Below, in pieces: positions 6,086-11,784 of a stretch of 11,784 nucleotides of DNA. The translations under genes and the position numbers were made by a program. The stretch covers positions 1-11,784 of the forward strand of contig JALRJD010000098.1 in NCBI GenBank assembly GCA_023255165.1, read 5' to 3'. The DNA comes from Porticoccaceae bacterium (GTDB taxonomy: Bacteria > Pseudomonadota > Gammaproteobacteria > Pseudomonadales > Porticoccaceae). Position 1 is the first letter of the stretch. The number at the start of each line of letters is the position of its first letter. The notes under the pieces were generated by a model, which saw only the letters and a program-made list of their open reading frames with translations, searched no databases and was not told the DNA's origin.

Positions 6086-7687
6086 ATGAAAAATAGGTTT
6101 TCAGTACGATTACTCGCAGTAGTAGCCTTAACGGTTTTAACACCGAGCTTATTGTCCGGTTGTTCAGTTAATCCGGTTACCGGTAAAAGCCAGCTATCGC
6201 TTATTTCACCTCAGCAAGAGGTGGCGATTGGCGAAAAAAATTACGCCCCCTCGCGGCAGTCCCAGGGCGGCGACTACTATCTTGATCCTGCGCTGCAAAC
6301 CTATATTAGCGACGTCGGCAAAAAACTCGCCGCCGTCAGCGACCGTCCCGAGCTGCCCTATGAGTTTGTTGTGCTCAACAATCAGGTGCCCAATGCCTGG
6401 GCATTGCCCGGCGGAAAAATAGCCATCAACCGCGGGCTATTGGTGATCCTTGAGGATGAAGCGCAGCTCGCCGCGGTGCTCGGGCATGAAATTGTTCACG
6501 CCGCGGCTCGCCATGGCGCCATGCAGATGACCACCGGAACGCTGGCCAGTATTGGTCTGTTAACTGTCGGTGCGGCGGTGCAGGGCAGGCCGGGCGAGCA
6601 ACTCTATGGCGTCGCCTCGCAGCTGGGCGCCGCAGCGTGGATGGCAAAATACAGTCGCGATGACGAGCTCGAATCGGATTATTACGGCATGGACTATATG
6701 GCTCGCGCTGGCTACGACGTACAGGGCGCGGTTGAGTTGCAGCAAAAGTTTGTCGCGTTGAGCGAATCCCGTGAAGCGGATTTCTTTAGCAGCCTGTTTG
6801 CCAGCCATCCTCCTTCAGCCCGTCGGGTCGAGGCAAATCGAGCCCGGGCGGCGAACGTTGCCCCCGGGCAGCGCTACCGCCAGCGCTATCAGAGCGCCAT
6901 CGCCCAGCTTAAAAAGGATGCCCCCGCCTACGCGGCCGAGGAAAAGGCCATTGAGGCGCTGGCCGATAATAAACCCGCGGACGCTATCAGCCATCTTGAT
7001 CGCGCCGTGGCCGTGCAACCGGATGAGGGGCAGTTTTGGGAGCTGCGCGGCCAGGCTTGGGAGAAGTTGAAAAACCTGTCAAATGCCGATAAGGCCTACA
7101 GTACCGCCATCGCCAAAAATGAACGGTACGCCAATGCCTATTTCAGCCCCTATCTGGCGCGCGGTGTGCTGCGTTACAAGCAGGGTCAAATGGTTGCCGC
7201 CGAGACGGATTTGAAACAGAGTTACCAACTGTTGCCGACCGCGGCGGCCAGTTACTATCTTGGCGAACTGGCCCTGCAGGGCAATCGCCTGGAGCAGGCC
7301 AACCGCTATTTTCAGCAGTCCGCCCAGGATCGCGGCGAATTGGGCAACCAGAGTCGGGAAAAAATTCAGCAGGTCAATTTGCGGCTCAGGCCGCAGAGTT
7401 TTTTAGCCTTTAGTCAGGCATCCAGCGCCAAGGGCGCACTGCTGGTGAATATTATAAATACCAGTCCGCGGGCGATGCGCAATATTGTTATTCAGGTGGT
7501 CGGTCCGATCACCTCGAGCGGTTACGCCGAAAGCAAAACTATCGCGCTGACCAAAACCCTTCAGCCGGGCCAACAAGTGACGATCAATACAGGGTTGAGC
7601 TATCTATTGATCACCGACGCTGTGATATCGGGTGGCCAGGTTGCTCGTTATCGCGTCACTGCGGAAAGCGCAAAACTGGTAGACTAG
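6086..7687 (+). CDS. M48-family zinc metalloprotease lipoprotein with TPR-like repeats
   Basis: The start chosen is ATG 6086, which has GGAG 7 bases upstream and gives a clean lipoprotein signal (MKNRFSVRLL, hydrophobic core, LLSG then lipidated Cys26). An in-phase ATG at 6038 would add 16 polar residues in front of it. After C-S-V-N-P-V-T-G-K comes an M48 peptidase domain: NAWALPGGKIAINRGLL (103-119), zinc motif H134-E-x-x-H138, third ligand Glu194 in DDELESDYYG, and SHPPSARRVE. Residues about 265-415 are helical TPR-like repeats, and 430-533 look like a beta-rich tail. The 533-residue layout resembles BepA-like periplasmic proteases that degrade misassembled outer-membrane proteins, but it has an added tail and a lipid anchor. 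Outer-membrane quality control is therefore an inference. A small membrane protein gene follows after 65 bases. Confidence 0.92.
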   Translation: MKNRFSVRLLAVVALTVLTPSLLSGCSVNPVTGKSQLSLISPQQEVAIGEKNYAPSRQSQGGDYYLDPALQTYISDVGKKLAAVSDRPELPYEFVVLNNQVPNAWALPGGKIAINRGLLVILEDEAQLAAVLGHEIVHAAARHGAMQMTTGTLASIGLLTVGAAVQGRPGEQLYGVASQLGAAAWMAKYSRDDELESDYYGMDYMARAGYDVQGAVELQQKFVALSESREADFFSSLFASHPPSARRVEANRARAANVAPGQRYRQRYQSAIAQLKKDAPAYAAEEKAIEALADNKPADAISHLDRAVAVQPDEGQFWELRGQAWEKLKNLSNADKAYSTAIAKNERYANAYFSPYLARGVLRYKQGQMVAAETDLKQSYQLLPTAAASYYLGELALQGNRLEQANRYFQQSAQDRGELGNQSREKIQQVNLRLRPQSFLAFSQASSAKGALLVNIINTSPRAMRNIVIQVVGPITSSGYAESKTIALTKTLQPGQQVTINTGLSYLLITDAVISGGQVARYRVTAESAKLVD

Positions 7688-7752
7688 GGCGCTCGGAACC
7701 CGGGATTGCGCGTTCGGAAAAATTAAAATAATTCACCAGAGGGTTTTATATT

Positions 7753-7998
7753 ATGCAGGAAACCAAAAACAAACCGCCCTGTGCGGTGTGCAGGCTGGTG
7801 CGCATCTACCTGTTGGTGGCGGTGCCGATTATTTTGATTATGTGGATCCGGCCAGAAGTTAGCCGCCTGAAGGGATATGCGCTCACCGATATGTTCGCCA
7901 CGCTGATTGGCGTAATGCTGGTCTGTACCATTTTGTGGAAGGCCTACCAGGAATTTTGGAAACCCAAGCTCGATGCCGCCAGAAAAAACAAAAATTGA
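7753..7998 (+). CDS. Small two-helix membrane protein with N-terminal CxxC
   Basis: This 81-residue protein is not recognised by name. It starts at ATG 7753, with GAGGG about 8 bases upstream. It carries a CAVC motif at residues 10-13, two hydrophobic segments (about 15-32, LVRIYLLVAVPIILIMWI, and 46-64) and a basic, Lys/Arg-rich tail (RKNKN). By the positive-inside rule the C-terminus is probably cytoplasmic, which places both ends inside. The Cys pair just before the first helix could bind a metal or be redox-active. Its last 26 bases overlap the start of a small Cys-rich gene, implying co-translation. It could belong to the metalloprotease transcript, since no terminator is evident in the 65-base gap. 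Function unknown. Confidence 0.75.
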   Translation: MQETKNKPPCAVCRLVRIYLLVAVPIILIMWIRPEVSRLKGYALTDMFATLIGVMLVCTILWKAYQEFWKPKLDAARKNKN

Positions 7999-8167
7999 TT
8001 GCTGGAGCTGTCGCCACTTCCAGATAACTCACCAACCCAAAATGCCATACGCTTGTCAGGCAATGGGATTCAAGTCAAAAATGTTGCCCTGCCTCGCGGT
8101 GGTTCAGGTAGACGGCAACAGTTGCCTCAGCTTTCAGCCAAAACGCCCGCCGGTCAAAAAAGCCTGA
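7973..8167 (+). CDS. Small Cys-rich protein, probable zinc-binding
   Basis: This 64-residue protein contains CWSCRHF (10-16), MPYACQAMGFKSKMLPC (24-40) and DGNSCLSFQPK (47-57). I recall this spacing from a widespread family of uncharacterised 50-60 residue proteobacterial proteins (CxxCxHF, then C-x-A-x-GFKSK, then C-x-x-F-x-P-K). Cys10, Cys13, Cys28 and Cys51 are placed to bind one metal ion; Cys40 is an extra. The protein has no signal peptide and is probably cytoplasmic. The ATG at 7973 lies inside the upstream membrane-protein gene (26-base overlap, different frame), which suggests the two are made together. Its stop is 100 bases from the end of the convergent lipoprotein gene. No biochemical role is known to me. 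Confidence 0.75.
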   Translation: MPPEKTKIDCWSCRHFQITHQPKMPYACQAMGFKSKMLPCLAVVQVDGNSCLSFQPKRPPVKKA

Positions 8168-8203
8168 AAAATAGATCGTTTCTCGTCTGGTTTGAATCGT
8201 TAT

Positions 8204-8287
8204 TTAAGGGCTATTTCTTACCCGTTAAAGACTATTTTTTACGCGTTAAGGGCTATTTTTCATGCGTTAAGGACTATCTTTCACCAG
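8204..8287. repeat. Four 21-bp tandem repeats overlapping the lipoprotein 3' end
   Basis: Four consecutive 21-base units begin at 8204, 8225, 8246 and 8267, each opening TTAAGGGCTATTT or a close variant (TTAAAGACTATTT, TTAAGGACTATCT). Only a few positions differ between neighbours. Read on the - strand, every unit ends in TAA in the frame of the DUF1566 lipoprotein: LVKDSP-stop for the gene itself, then RMKNSP-stop, RVKNSL-stop and RVRNSP-stop beyond it. The array therefore looks like repeated duplication of the gene's last seven codons including the stop. It fills the convergent gap between the Cys-rich gene and the lipoprotein gene. Confidence 0.9.
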
Positions 8288-8821
8288 CATAAACGGTTGC
8301 ACAATTTTTCGAGCCTGGCGGCAGGAGAGCCGGCCGCTATAGGTATTGACCGCGCAGCGAAAAACATCCTGGTGCAGACCCTTGCTTGAGGTCCAGTGGT
8401 TGGCGACATCTATATTGGGGAATACATTCTGATTGATGGCCGGCGCGACACAGCTGCTCTCGGTGACCGACTGCATTTCTGTGTCGGTGGGCAGACGCCA
8501 GGTAATGCCGGACTTTTCTGAAAACTCTGTGGCAAAACTGATCGCCTCATCCCAGGTGAGATAGAGCATCTCGCCCTTACAGCGAAAGTTGGAATAGCGC
8601 TGGCCCGCCGCACAACGGTACCAGATGGTGCCTGTGGCGCTGTCTTTGGCAAGACCGGCATTGGTGACTTCAAAGCGTCCTTTGTCGCCTCGTGGAATAC
8701 TGTCTGTGCATTTTTCTTCACTGCGATAATCCGAGCAGCTATTGAGCACCAACACCATTGAAAGCGCTGTCAGCAACTGAAACATTTTGCGGCTGCACAA
8801 CCGGGTCGAAAAATAAATCAC
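8267..8821 (-). CDS. DUF1566 (Lcl C-terminal domain) lipoprotein
   Basis: This 184-residue protein starts at GTG 8821 behind a perfect AGGAGG with a 7-base gap. A signal segment (RKMFQLLTALSMVLVLNSC) ends in the lipobox LNSC with Cys29. Six further cysteines (38, 70, 81, 124, 156, 167) make an even set suited to disulfides. The DUF1566 hallmarks are GTIWYRCAAGQ (64-74), LTWDEAISFA (88-97), WRLPTDTE (108-115), INQNVFPN (129-136) and HWTSS (142-146). The fold is related to C-type lectin and formylglycine-enzyme-like domains and is common in secreted or surface proteins, where it is suspected to bind ligands. The position -2 Asn in the lipobox is less common. Its 3' end is the first unit of a 21-bp tandem repeat. 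The ligand is unknown. Confidence 0.85.
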   Translation of the reverse strand: MIYFSTRLCSRKMFQLLTALSMVLVLNSCSDYRSEEKCTDSIPRGDKGRFEVTNAGLAKDSATGTIWYRCAAGQRYSNFRCKGEMLYLTWDEAISFATEFSEKSGITWRLPTDTEMQSVTESSCVAPAINQNVFPNIDVANHWTSSKGLHQDVFRCAVNTYSGRLSCRQARKIVQPFMLVKDSP

Positions 8822-8865
8822 AATATTGCCTCCTGATAGGCGCGCCGGTAGTTTGGTTTTACTCT

Positions 8866-8874
8866 GTTATAGCA
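8866..8874 (-). promoter_or_regulatory. Extended -10 promoter for the DUF1566 lipoprotein
   Basis: The - strand reads TGCTATAAC, an extended -10 element with one mismatch in the hexamer. The predicted start is about 38 bases upstream of the GTG codon. No convincing -35 box is seen. Confidence 0.45.
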
Positions 8875-8954
8875 GCATAACTTAACACAACACTGTCGCC
8901 AAATTTGAGCTGTTGTCGGATTGGCTACACCGCTTCTAATAACATCGACAGATA

Positions 8955-8994
8955 GCGCAATAGTTAAAATCCGCAACGGCGGTTTTGTTTGCGC
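8955..8994 (+). other. Long imperfect inverted repeat, attenuator- or terminator-like
   Basis: The core is CCGC-AACG-GCGG (8971-8982) followed by TTTTGTTT. The outer arms GCGCAA (8955-8960) and TTGCGC (8989-8994) also pair, and AAA/TTT pairs lie between them around a T-T mismatch, with a 4-base asymmetry. The T-rich tract after a GC stem is terminator-like in the pomA direction. No gene ends here, so an attenuator or structured leader is possible if transcription starts upstream. Confidence 0.45.
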
Positions 8995-9199
8995 ATTTCC
9001 CGAACTTGTTTCGTGTCGCCTGTAACGGGTTTGCAGGGCTCAATATTTTCCGACAGCTGTCGATATTAAGCTTTAGTCAGAGAGTATTTAGTACTGCCTT
9101 TGTTTTCAGGAGCGGTTACTATTTACCGACCCAATATTATCGCCGCTTGATCTGTGCCTCTGGCGGCCAAATTTTTCGACACTGTTGTAAGGAATGTTC

Positions 9200-9952
9200 A
9201 TGGATATCGCAACGATTCTCGGTTTGCTCGGCGCCTTCGGTTTGATTTTTATGGCTATCGACGACATGGCCGCCTTTATCGATACCCCTTCACTGCTGAT
9301 CGTTGTGGGTGGTTCGATCATGGTGGTGATGTTCCGCTCTTCGCTGGGCGAGTTCCTCGGTGCTGTTGGCGTAATGGGCAAGACTTTTAAAAATAAACTG
9401 GATGAACCCGCCAAGCTGATTGAGCAGATTGTCGAGCTGGCCACCATCGCTCGCAAAGACGGCATGATTGCTCTTGAAGGACAGGAGATCGACAATCCGT
9501 TTCTCTCCAAGGCGGTCTCCATGCTGGTCGATGGCACCGACCCAGCGATTATTAAGAGCTCACTCGACCGCGAGTTGGCCAGTACCAAAATGCGTCACGC
9601 CATGGGCGCCAAGATATTTTCCGCCTGGGGTGAAATTGCGCCGGCTATGGGCATGATCGGAACCCTGATCGGTCTGGTACAGATGCTCGGTAATATGGGC
9701 GACCCCAAGTCGATCGGCCCGGCGATGGCGGTGGCTCTTTTGACCACCATGTACGGCGCTATTTTGGCCAATGTTATCTGTCTGCCAATCGCCATGAAAC
9801 TGGAGAACCAGGCCGATCTCGAAGCCGCCAACAATGAGCTGATTATTGAAGGCATTCTGTTTATCCAGGATGGCGGCAACCCGCGTGTTCTCAGTGATTT
9901 CCTCGCCTCGTTCCTCGGCCCCAAAGCCCGCGCCAAATTAGCTGCCGCGTAA
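9200..9952 (+). CDS. pomA: Flagellar motor stator protein PomA (MotA family, sodium type)
   Basis: PomA is the A subunit of the flagellar stator; five copies surround two B subunits, conduct ions and push on FliG. The 250-residue protein starts at ATG 9200 (MDIATILG, as in the family), 6 bases after TAAGGA; ATG 9194 is also in frame but too close to that site. TM1 and TM2 are at about 3-20 and 27-46, TM3 at 145-166 (EIAPAMGMIGTLIGLV), TM4 at 173-196. The cytoplasmic loop has the rotor-facing charged pair Arg85 and Glu93 (ARKDGMIALE), and the helix prolines are Pro148 and Pro174. Overall it resembles Vibrio PomA, hence the sodium assignment by inference. The TM1-TM2 loop (AIDDMAAFID) is about three residues shorter than in Vibrio. 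The first pomB starts 7 bases downstream. Confidence 0.94.
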   Translation: MDIATILGLLGAFGLIFMAIDDMAAFIDTPSLLIVVGGSIMVVMFRSSLGEFLGAVGVMGKTFKNKLDEPAKLIEQIVELATIARKDGMIALEGQEIDNPFLSKAVSMLVDGTDPAIIKSSLDRELASTKMRHAMGAKIFSAWGEIAPAMGMIGTLIGLVQMLGNMGDPKSIGPAMAVALLTTMYGAILANVICLPIAMKLENQADLEAANNELIIEGILFIQDGGNPRVLSDFLASFLGPKARAKLAAA

Positions 9953-9959
9953 ACACCTC

Positions 9960-11153
9960 ATGGCAGACGATCAGGAATTGGAAAAAGTCGAGGGGGGTGG
10001 GGTTCAGGAATCCAGCGCCCCACCCGAACCCGATTGCCCGCCCTGTAAAGGCGGAGCTCCGGCGTGGATGGCGACCTTTGCCGATATGGCAACCCTGCTG
10101 ATGGCCTTCTTTGTACTGCTGCTCTCGTTTGCCGAAGTCAATGTGCCGAAATACAAACAGATTGCCGGCTCGCTAAAGTCGGCATTTGGTGTCGCCCGCA
10201 TTGTGCCCAAGATTTCTCTTCCCACCGCCACCAGTCTGGTTAAGCAGGAGTACACCCCGGCTCTGGCGGAACCCACGGTGATCGACCAGAAACGCCAGCG
10301 CTCGGAAGATATTACGCAGGAATTTATCGTCAAAAAAACCGAAAGCGGCGAAGCGGATTTTAAAACCCAGGCAGAATTCCGCAGTGTCCAGGAGGCCCTT
10401 GCCGAGCAGATCGAGTTGGGCCAGGTTTCGGTGCGACTCGAGGACGACAAGGTCGTGGTTGAGTTGCGTTCCGACAGCTCCAGTGGTGGCCAGGGCAAGC
10501 CCGAGTCGGACAGCGGCGCCGGTGGCCCGATCAGTCAGACCACTATTGAAGTGGCTTCCAAAGTGGTCGATCTGCAATCCACCGTCTCTACCGAAATAGA
10601 AGTTCGCAAGCAACAGCTCGCCTCTGGTCAGAGCAGCGGTGGCCTGCAGTCCGACAGTGACAGCAACAATTCATCCGGCGGCAGTGCCGACCAGCGCAGG
10701 CAGGATATTGACGACCAGTATCAGCAGATACGCATGTCGCTGGCCGCCGATATTCAGCAGGGCCTGGCCGAAGTCGAACGCGATGGCGACCGCATTATTG
10801 TTCGCCTTGCCAGTCAGGGATCATTTGTCTCTGGCAGTGCCGATCTGCAGCCAGGTTTTGCCGGACTGCTGACCCGGGTTGGCAATTCGCTGTCTGCCTC
10901 GAAAGGCAAGGTTCGTGTCGAGGGCCATACCGACAATATTCCGGTGGCCTTTAGTGAGCGGTTTAATTCCAACTGGGATCTCTCCGCCGCGCGCTCGGCC
11001 TCGGTGGCGGACTTCTTTGCCCAGAATTCGGAACTTGATCAGAGCGCGATTACGGTTGCCGGTTTTGCCGACACCAAACCCATTGATACCAACAGCACTG
11101 CTGCGGGTCGGGCGCGTAATCGTCGCATTGAGGTGATTGTTGATGGCTCTTAA
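9960..11153 (+). CDS. pomB: Flagellar motor stator protein PomB, first copy
   Basis: PomB is the peptidoglycan-anchored B subunit that carries the ion-binding aspartate. The 397-residue protein has a short cytoplasmic part with CPPC (26-29), one membrane helix at about 38-58 (ATFADMATLLMAFFVLLLSF) with the essential Asp42, a plug/linker, and a C-terminal OmpA/MotB peptidoglycan-binding domain: VRVEGHTDNIPVAF (318-331), SNWDLSAARSASV (337-349), GFADTKPI, then GRARNRRIEV. Residues 143-170 (EALAEQIELGQVSVRLEDDK then VVVEL) resemble 260-284 (LAADIQQGLAEVERDGDRII then VRL), the usual lead-in to the OmpA domain; this is an internal duplication. Ser/Gly/Asp-rich stretches lie at 171-190 and 221-243. 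The linker makes it longer than Vibrio PomB, which is about 315 residues. It follows pomA by 7 bases and precedes a paralog. Confidence 0.93.
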   Translation: MADDQELEKVEGGGVQESSAPPEPDCPPCKGGAPAWMATFADMATLLMAFFVLLLSFAEVNVPKYKQIAGSLKSAFGVARIVPKISLPTATSLVKQEYTPALAEPTVIDQKRQRSEDITQEFIVKKTESGEADFKTQAEFRSVQEALAEQIELGQVSVRLEDDKVVVELRSDSSSGGQGKPESDSGAGGPISQTTIEVASKVVDLQSTVSTEIEVRKQQLASGQSSGGLQSDSDSNNSSGGSADQRRQDIDDQYQQIRMSLAADIQQGLAEVERDGDRIIVRLASQGSFVSGSADLQPGFAGLLTRVGNSLSASKGKVRVEGHTDNIPVAFSERFNSNWDLSAARSASVADFFAQNSELDQSAITVAGFADTKPIDTNSTAAGRARNRRIEVIVDGS

Positions 11154-11171
11154 TTCGCTGATGGCTCCTAA
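11141..11171 (+). repeat. In-frame duplication of the pomB stop region
   Basis: TGATGGCTCTTAA (11141-11153) recurs 18 bases later as TGATGGCTCCTAA (11159-11171), in the same frame, so Asp-Gly-Ser-stop occurs twice. A further partial echo, CTTAATTCG, is at 11149-11157 and again at 11185-11193. This is a small local duplication of the terminal codons and stop. Confidence 0.6.
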
Positions 11172-11221
11172 CAGACTGAAGGTCCTTAATTCGTTGTCGA
11201 TTATCGCGGGGAGCTGCTGAT

Positions 11222-11784
11222 ATGGTCGATAAAGTGGGCGATACAGATTTGGAAGACGGCGCCGTGGCGACTGAAGAAGCGCCATTGCCGGTGGTTGCTG
11301 ACGGCGGAGCGGAGGAAGTTGTCGATGCGCCGCGCCCGCCACCACCGCCGCCAGAGGATCCACCACCGGCGGAGGAGTGCCCACCCTGTAAAGGTGGCGC
11401 GCCCGCCTGGATGGCAACCTTTGCCGATATGGCGACGCTGCTGATGGCCTTCTTTGTATTAATTCTGTCGTTTGCCCATATGAATGTGCCCAAGTACAAG
11501 GAAGTTAGTGGCTCGATGAACGAAAAATTTGGTGTGCAGAAAATTGTGCCGACCGTGGAGCAGCCGACCGCGGACAATATTATTGCCAAGCAGTACAAAA
11601 CCGCCAAAGTCGACCCGACGCTGCTGGACGTGATTCAGGAACAGACCACCTCCGAGCCGCAGCCGGAAGATCCGGAGCTAAAAGACTCACTGAAAAAGAA
11701 TCAGTCGGAAACCAATGCCGATGTCGAGACATTAAAGAAGTCTCTGGCCAAAGAGATTGCCCAGGGCAAGGTGAAGGTGACAGT
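11222..11784 (+). CDS. Second PomB-like stator B subunit, cut by window end
   Basis: An open frame starts at ATG 11222, with GGGAG 9 bases upstream, and runs off the window after 187 codons. Residues 1-50 are acidic and proline-rich (APRPPPPPPEDPPPAEE). They are followed by CPPC (53-56) and a membrane helix (about 65-85) nearly identical to the first PomB, with ion-binding Asp69 in ATFADMATLLMAFFVLILSF. After the helix come NVPKYKEVSGSMNEKFGVQ, KIVP, and a charged linker ending in LAKEIAQGKVKVT, the lead-in to the OmpA-like domain, which would lie beyond the window. The codons of the shared block differ at many synonymous positions, so the duplication is old and the protein is under selection. 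Just after the helix, PomB copy 1 has F-A-E-V-N where this has F-A-H-M-N. It is 68 bases from the first pomB and is probably in the same transcript. Confidence 0.92.
   Translation, partial: MVDKVGDTDLEDGAVATEEAPLPVVADGGAEEVVDAPRPPPPPPEDPPPAEECPPCKGGAPAWMATFADMATLLMAFFVLILSFAHMNVPKYKEVSGSMNEKFGVQKIVPTVEQPTADNIIAKQYKTAKVDPTLLDVIQEQTTSEPQPEDPELKDSLKKNQSETNADVETLKKSLAKEIAQGKVKVT

Larger units (their letters stand above)
8822..9199. other. 378-base divergent non-coding region before pomA
   Basis: This gap separates the divergent lipoprotein gene and pomA. It holds the lipoprotein promoter and Shine-Dalgarno, a long imperfect hairpin (8955-8994), a 12-bp perfect dyad CGACAGCTGTCG (9051-9062), and the pomA ribosome site TAAGGA (9188-9193). 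I found no open frame with coding character, no tRNA-like structure and no convincing sigma-28, sigma-54 or sigma-70 promoter for pomA. Confidence 0.6.

Noticed and set aside
7688..7752. Terminator between the M48 protease and the small membrane protein gene
   Set aside because: CCCGGG and AT-rich stretches are present, but no stem followed by a T-run could be drawn.
8204..8287. CRISPR-like array
   Set aside because: The 21-base units are directly adjacent with no unique spacers, there are no cas genes, and the repeat continues coding sequence of the lipoprotein gene.
7999..8292. A 97-codon frame containing heptad repeats (VKDYFLR type)
   Set aside because: Its first half is an out-of-frame copy of the Cys-rich gene and it starts at a TTG inside that gene. 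The heptads are a by-product of the 21-bp DNA repeat.
9051..9062. Perfect 12-bp palindrome as a firm operator
   Set aside because: A palindrome of this length is expected a few times by chance in a window of this size; kept only as a minor note in the leader finding.
11050..11607. A 185-codon Ser/Gly-rich frame on the - strand
   Set aside because: It is antisense to the two pomB genes; its repeats are the complement of the proline-rich and transmembrane codons.

Overview
The window looks like a chromosomal segment of a marine-type gammaproteobacterium in the broad Pseudomonas/Cellvibrio neighbourhood. This is an inference from GlyQ, GalU, UbiC/UbiA, YaaA, DUF938 and sodium-type stator (PomA/PomB-like) proteins, all of which read like gammaproteobacterial versions. 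A lipid A acyltransferase gene close to glyQ also recalls the Pseudomonas glyQ region. No insertion sequence, phage gene, CRISPR array or RNA gene was recognised. Most of the window is ordinary housekeeping DNA with some unusual details.

Layout. Positions 1-175 encode a fragment of indolepyruvate ferredoxin oxidoreductase on the + strand. At about 167-175 it switches abruptly into the 3' part of glyQ (glycyl-tRNA synthetase alpha) on the - strand, and both proteins lose their C-termini there. This is a chimeric junction, either an assembly/amplification artefact or a real rearrangement. The glyQ start (TTG, 949) and galU (1206) diverge from a shared promoter region. galU, an LpxL/HtrB-type acyltransferase gene, ubiC and ubiA then run on the + strand; the last three overlap or abut, and the first gap is 63 bases. 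They make UDP-glucose, acylate lipid A and catalyse the first two committed steps of ubiquinone synthesis.

On the - strand follow yaaA (peroxide stress) and, downstream of it, a DUF938 methyltransferase gene. The methyltransferase has no ATG, GTG, TTG or CTG ahead of its conserved N-terminus. Divergent from yaaA is a 533-residue M48 metalloprotease lipoprotein with a TPR-like middle. It is followed by two small genes: a two-helix membrane protein with a CxxC, and an overlapping Cys-rich protein. A convergent DUF1566 (Lcl-type) lipoprotein gene ends in a 21-bp tandem repeat that carries its stop codon in every unit.

The right end is a flagellar stator locus: pomA, then a complete pomB, then a second pomB paralog cut by the window edge. 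The first PomB has a duplicated segment in its linker. One A subunit with two tandem, diverged B subunits is the most system-like feature here and suggests alternative or mixed stator complexes. The clearest curiosities are this A-B-B locus, the glyQ chimera, the non-canonical start, and the stop-codon-containing repeats.
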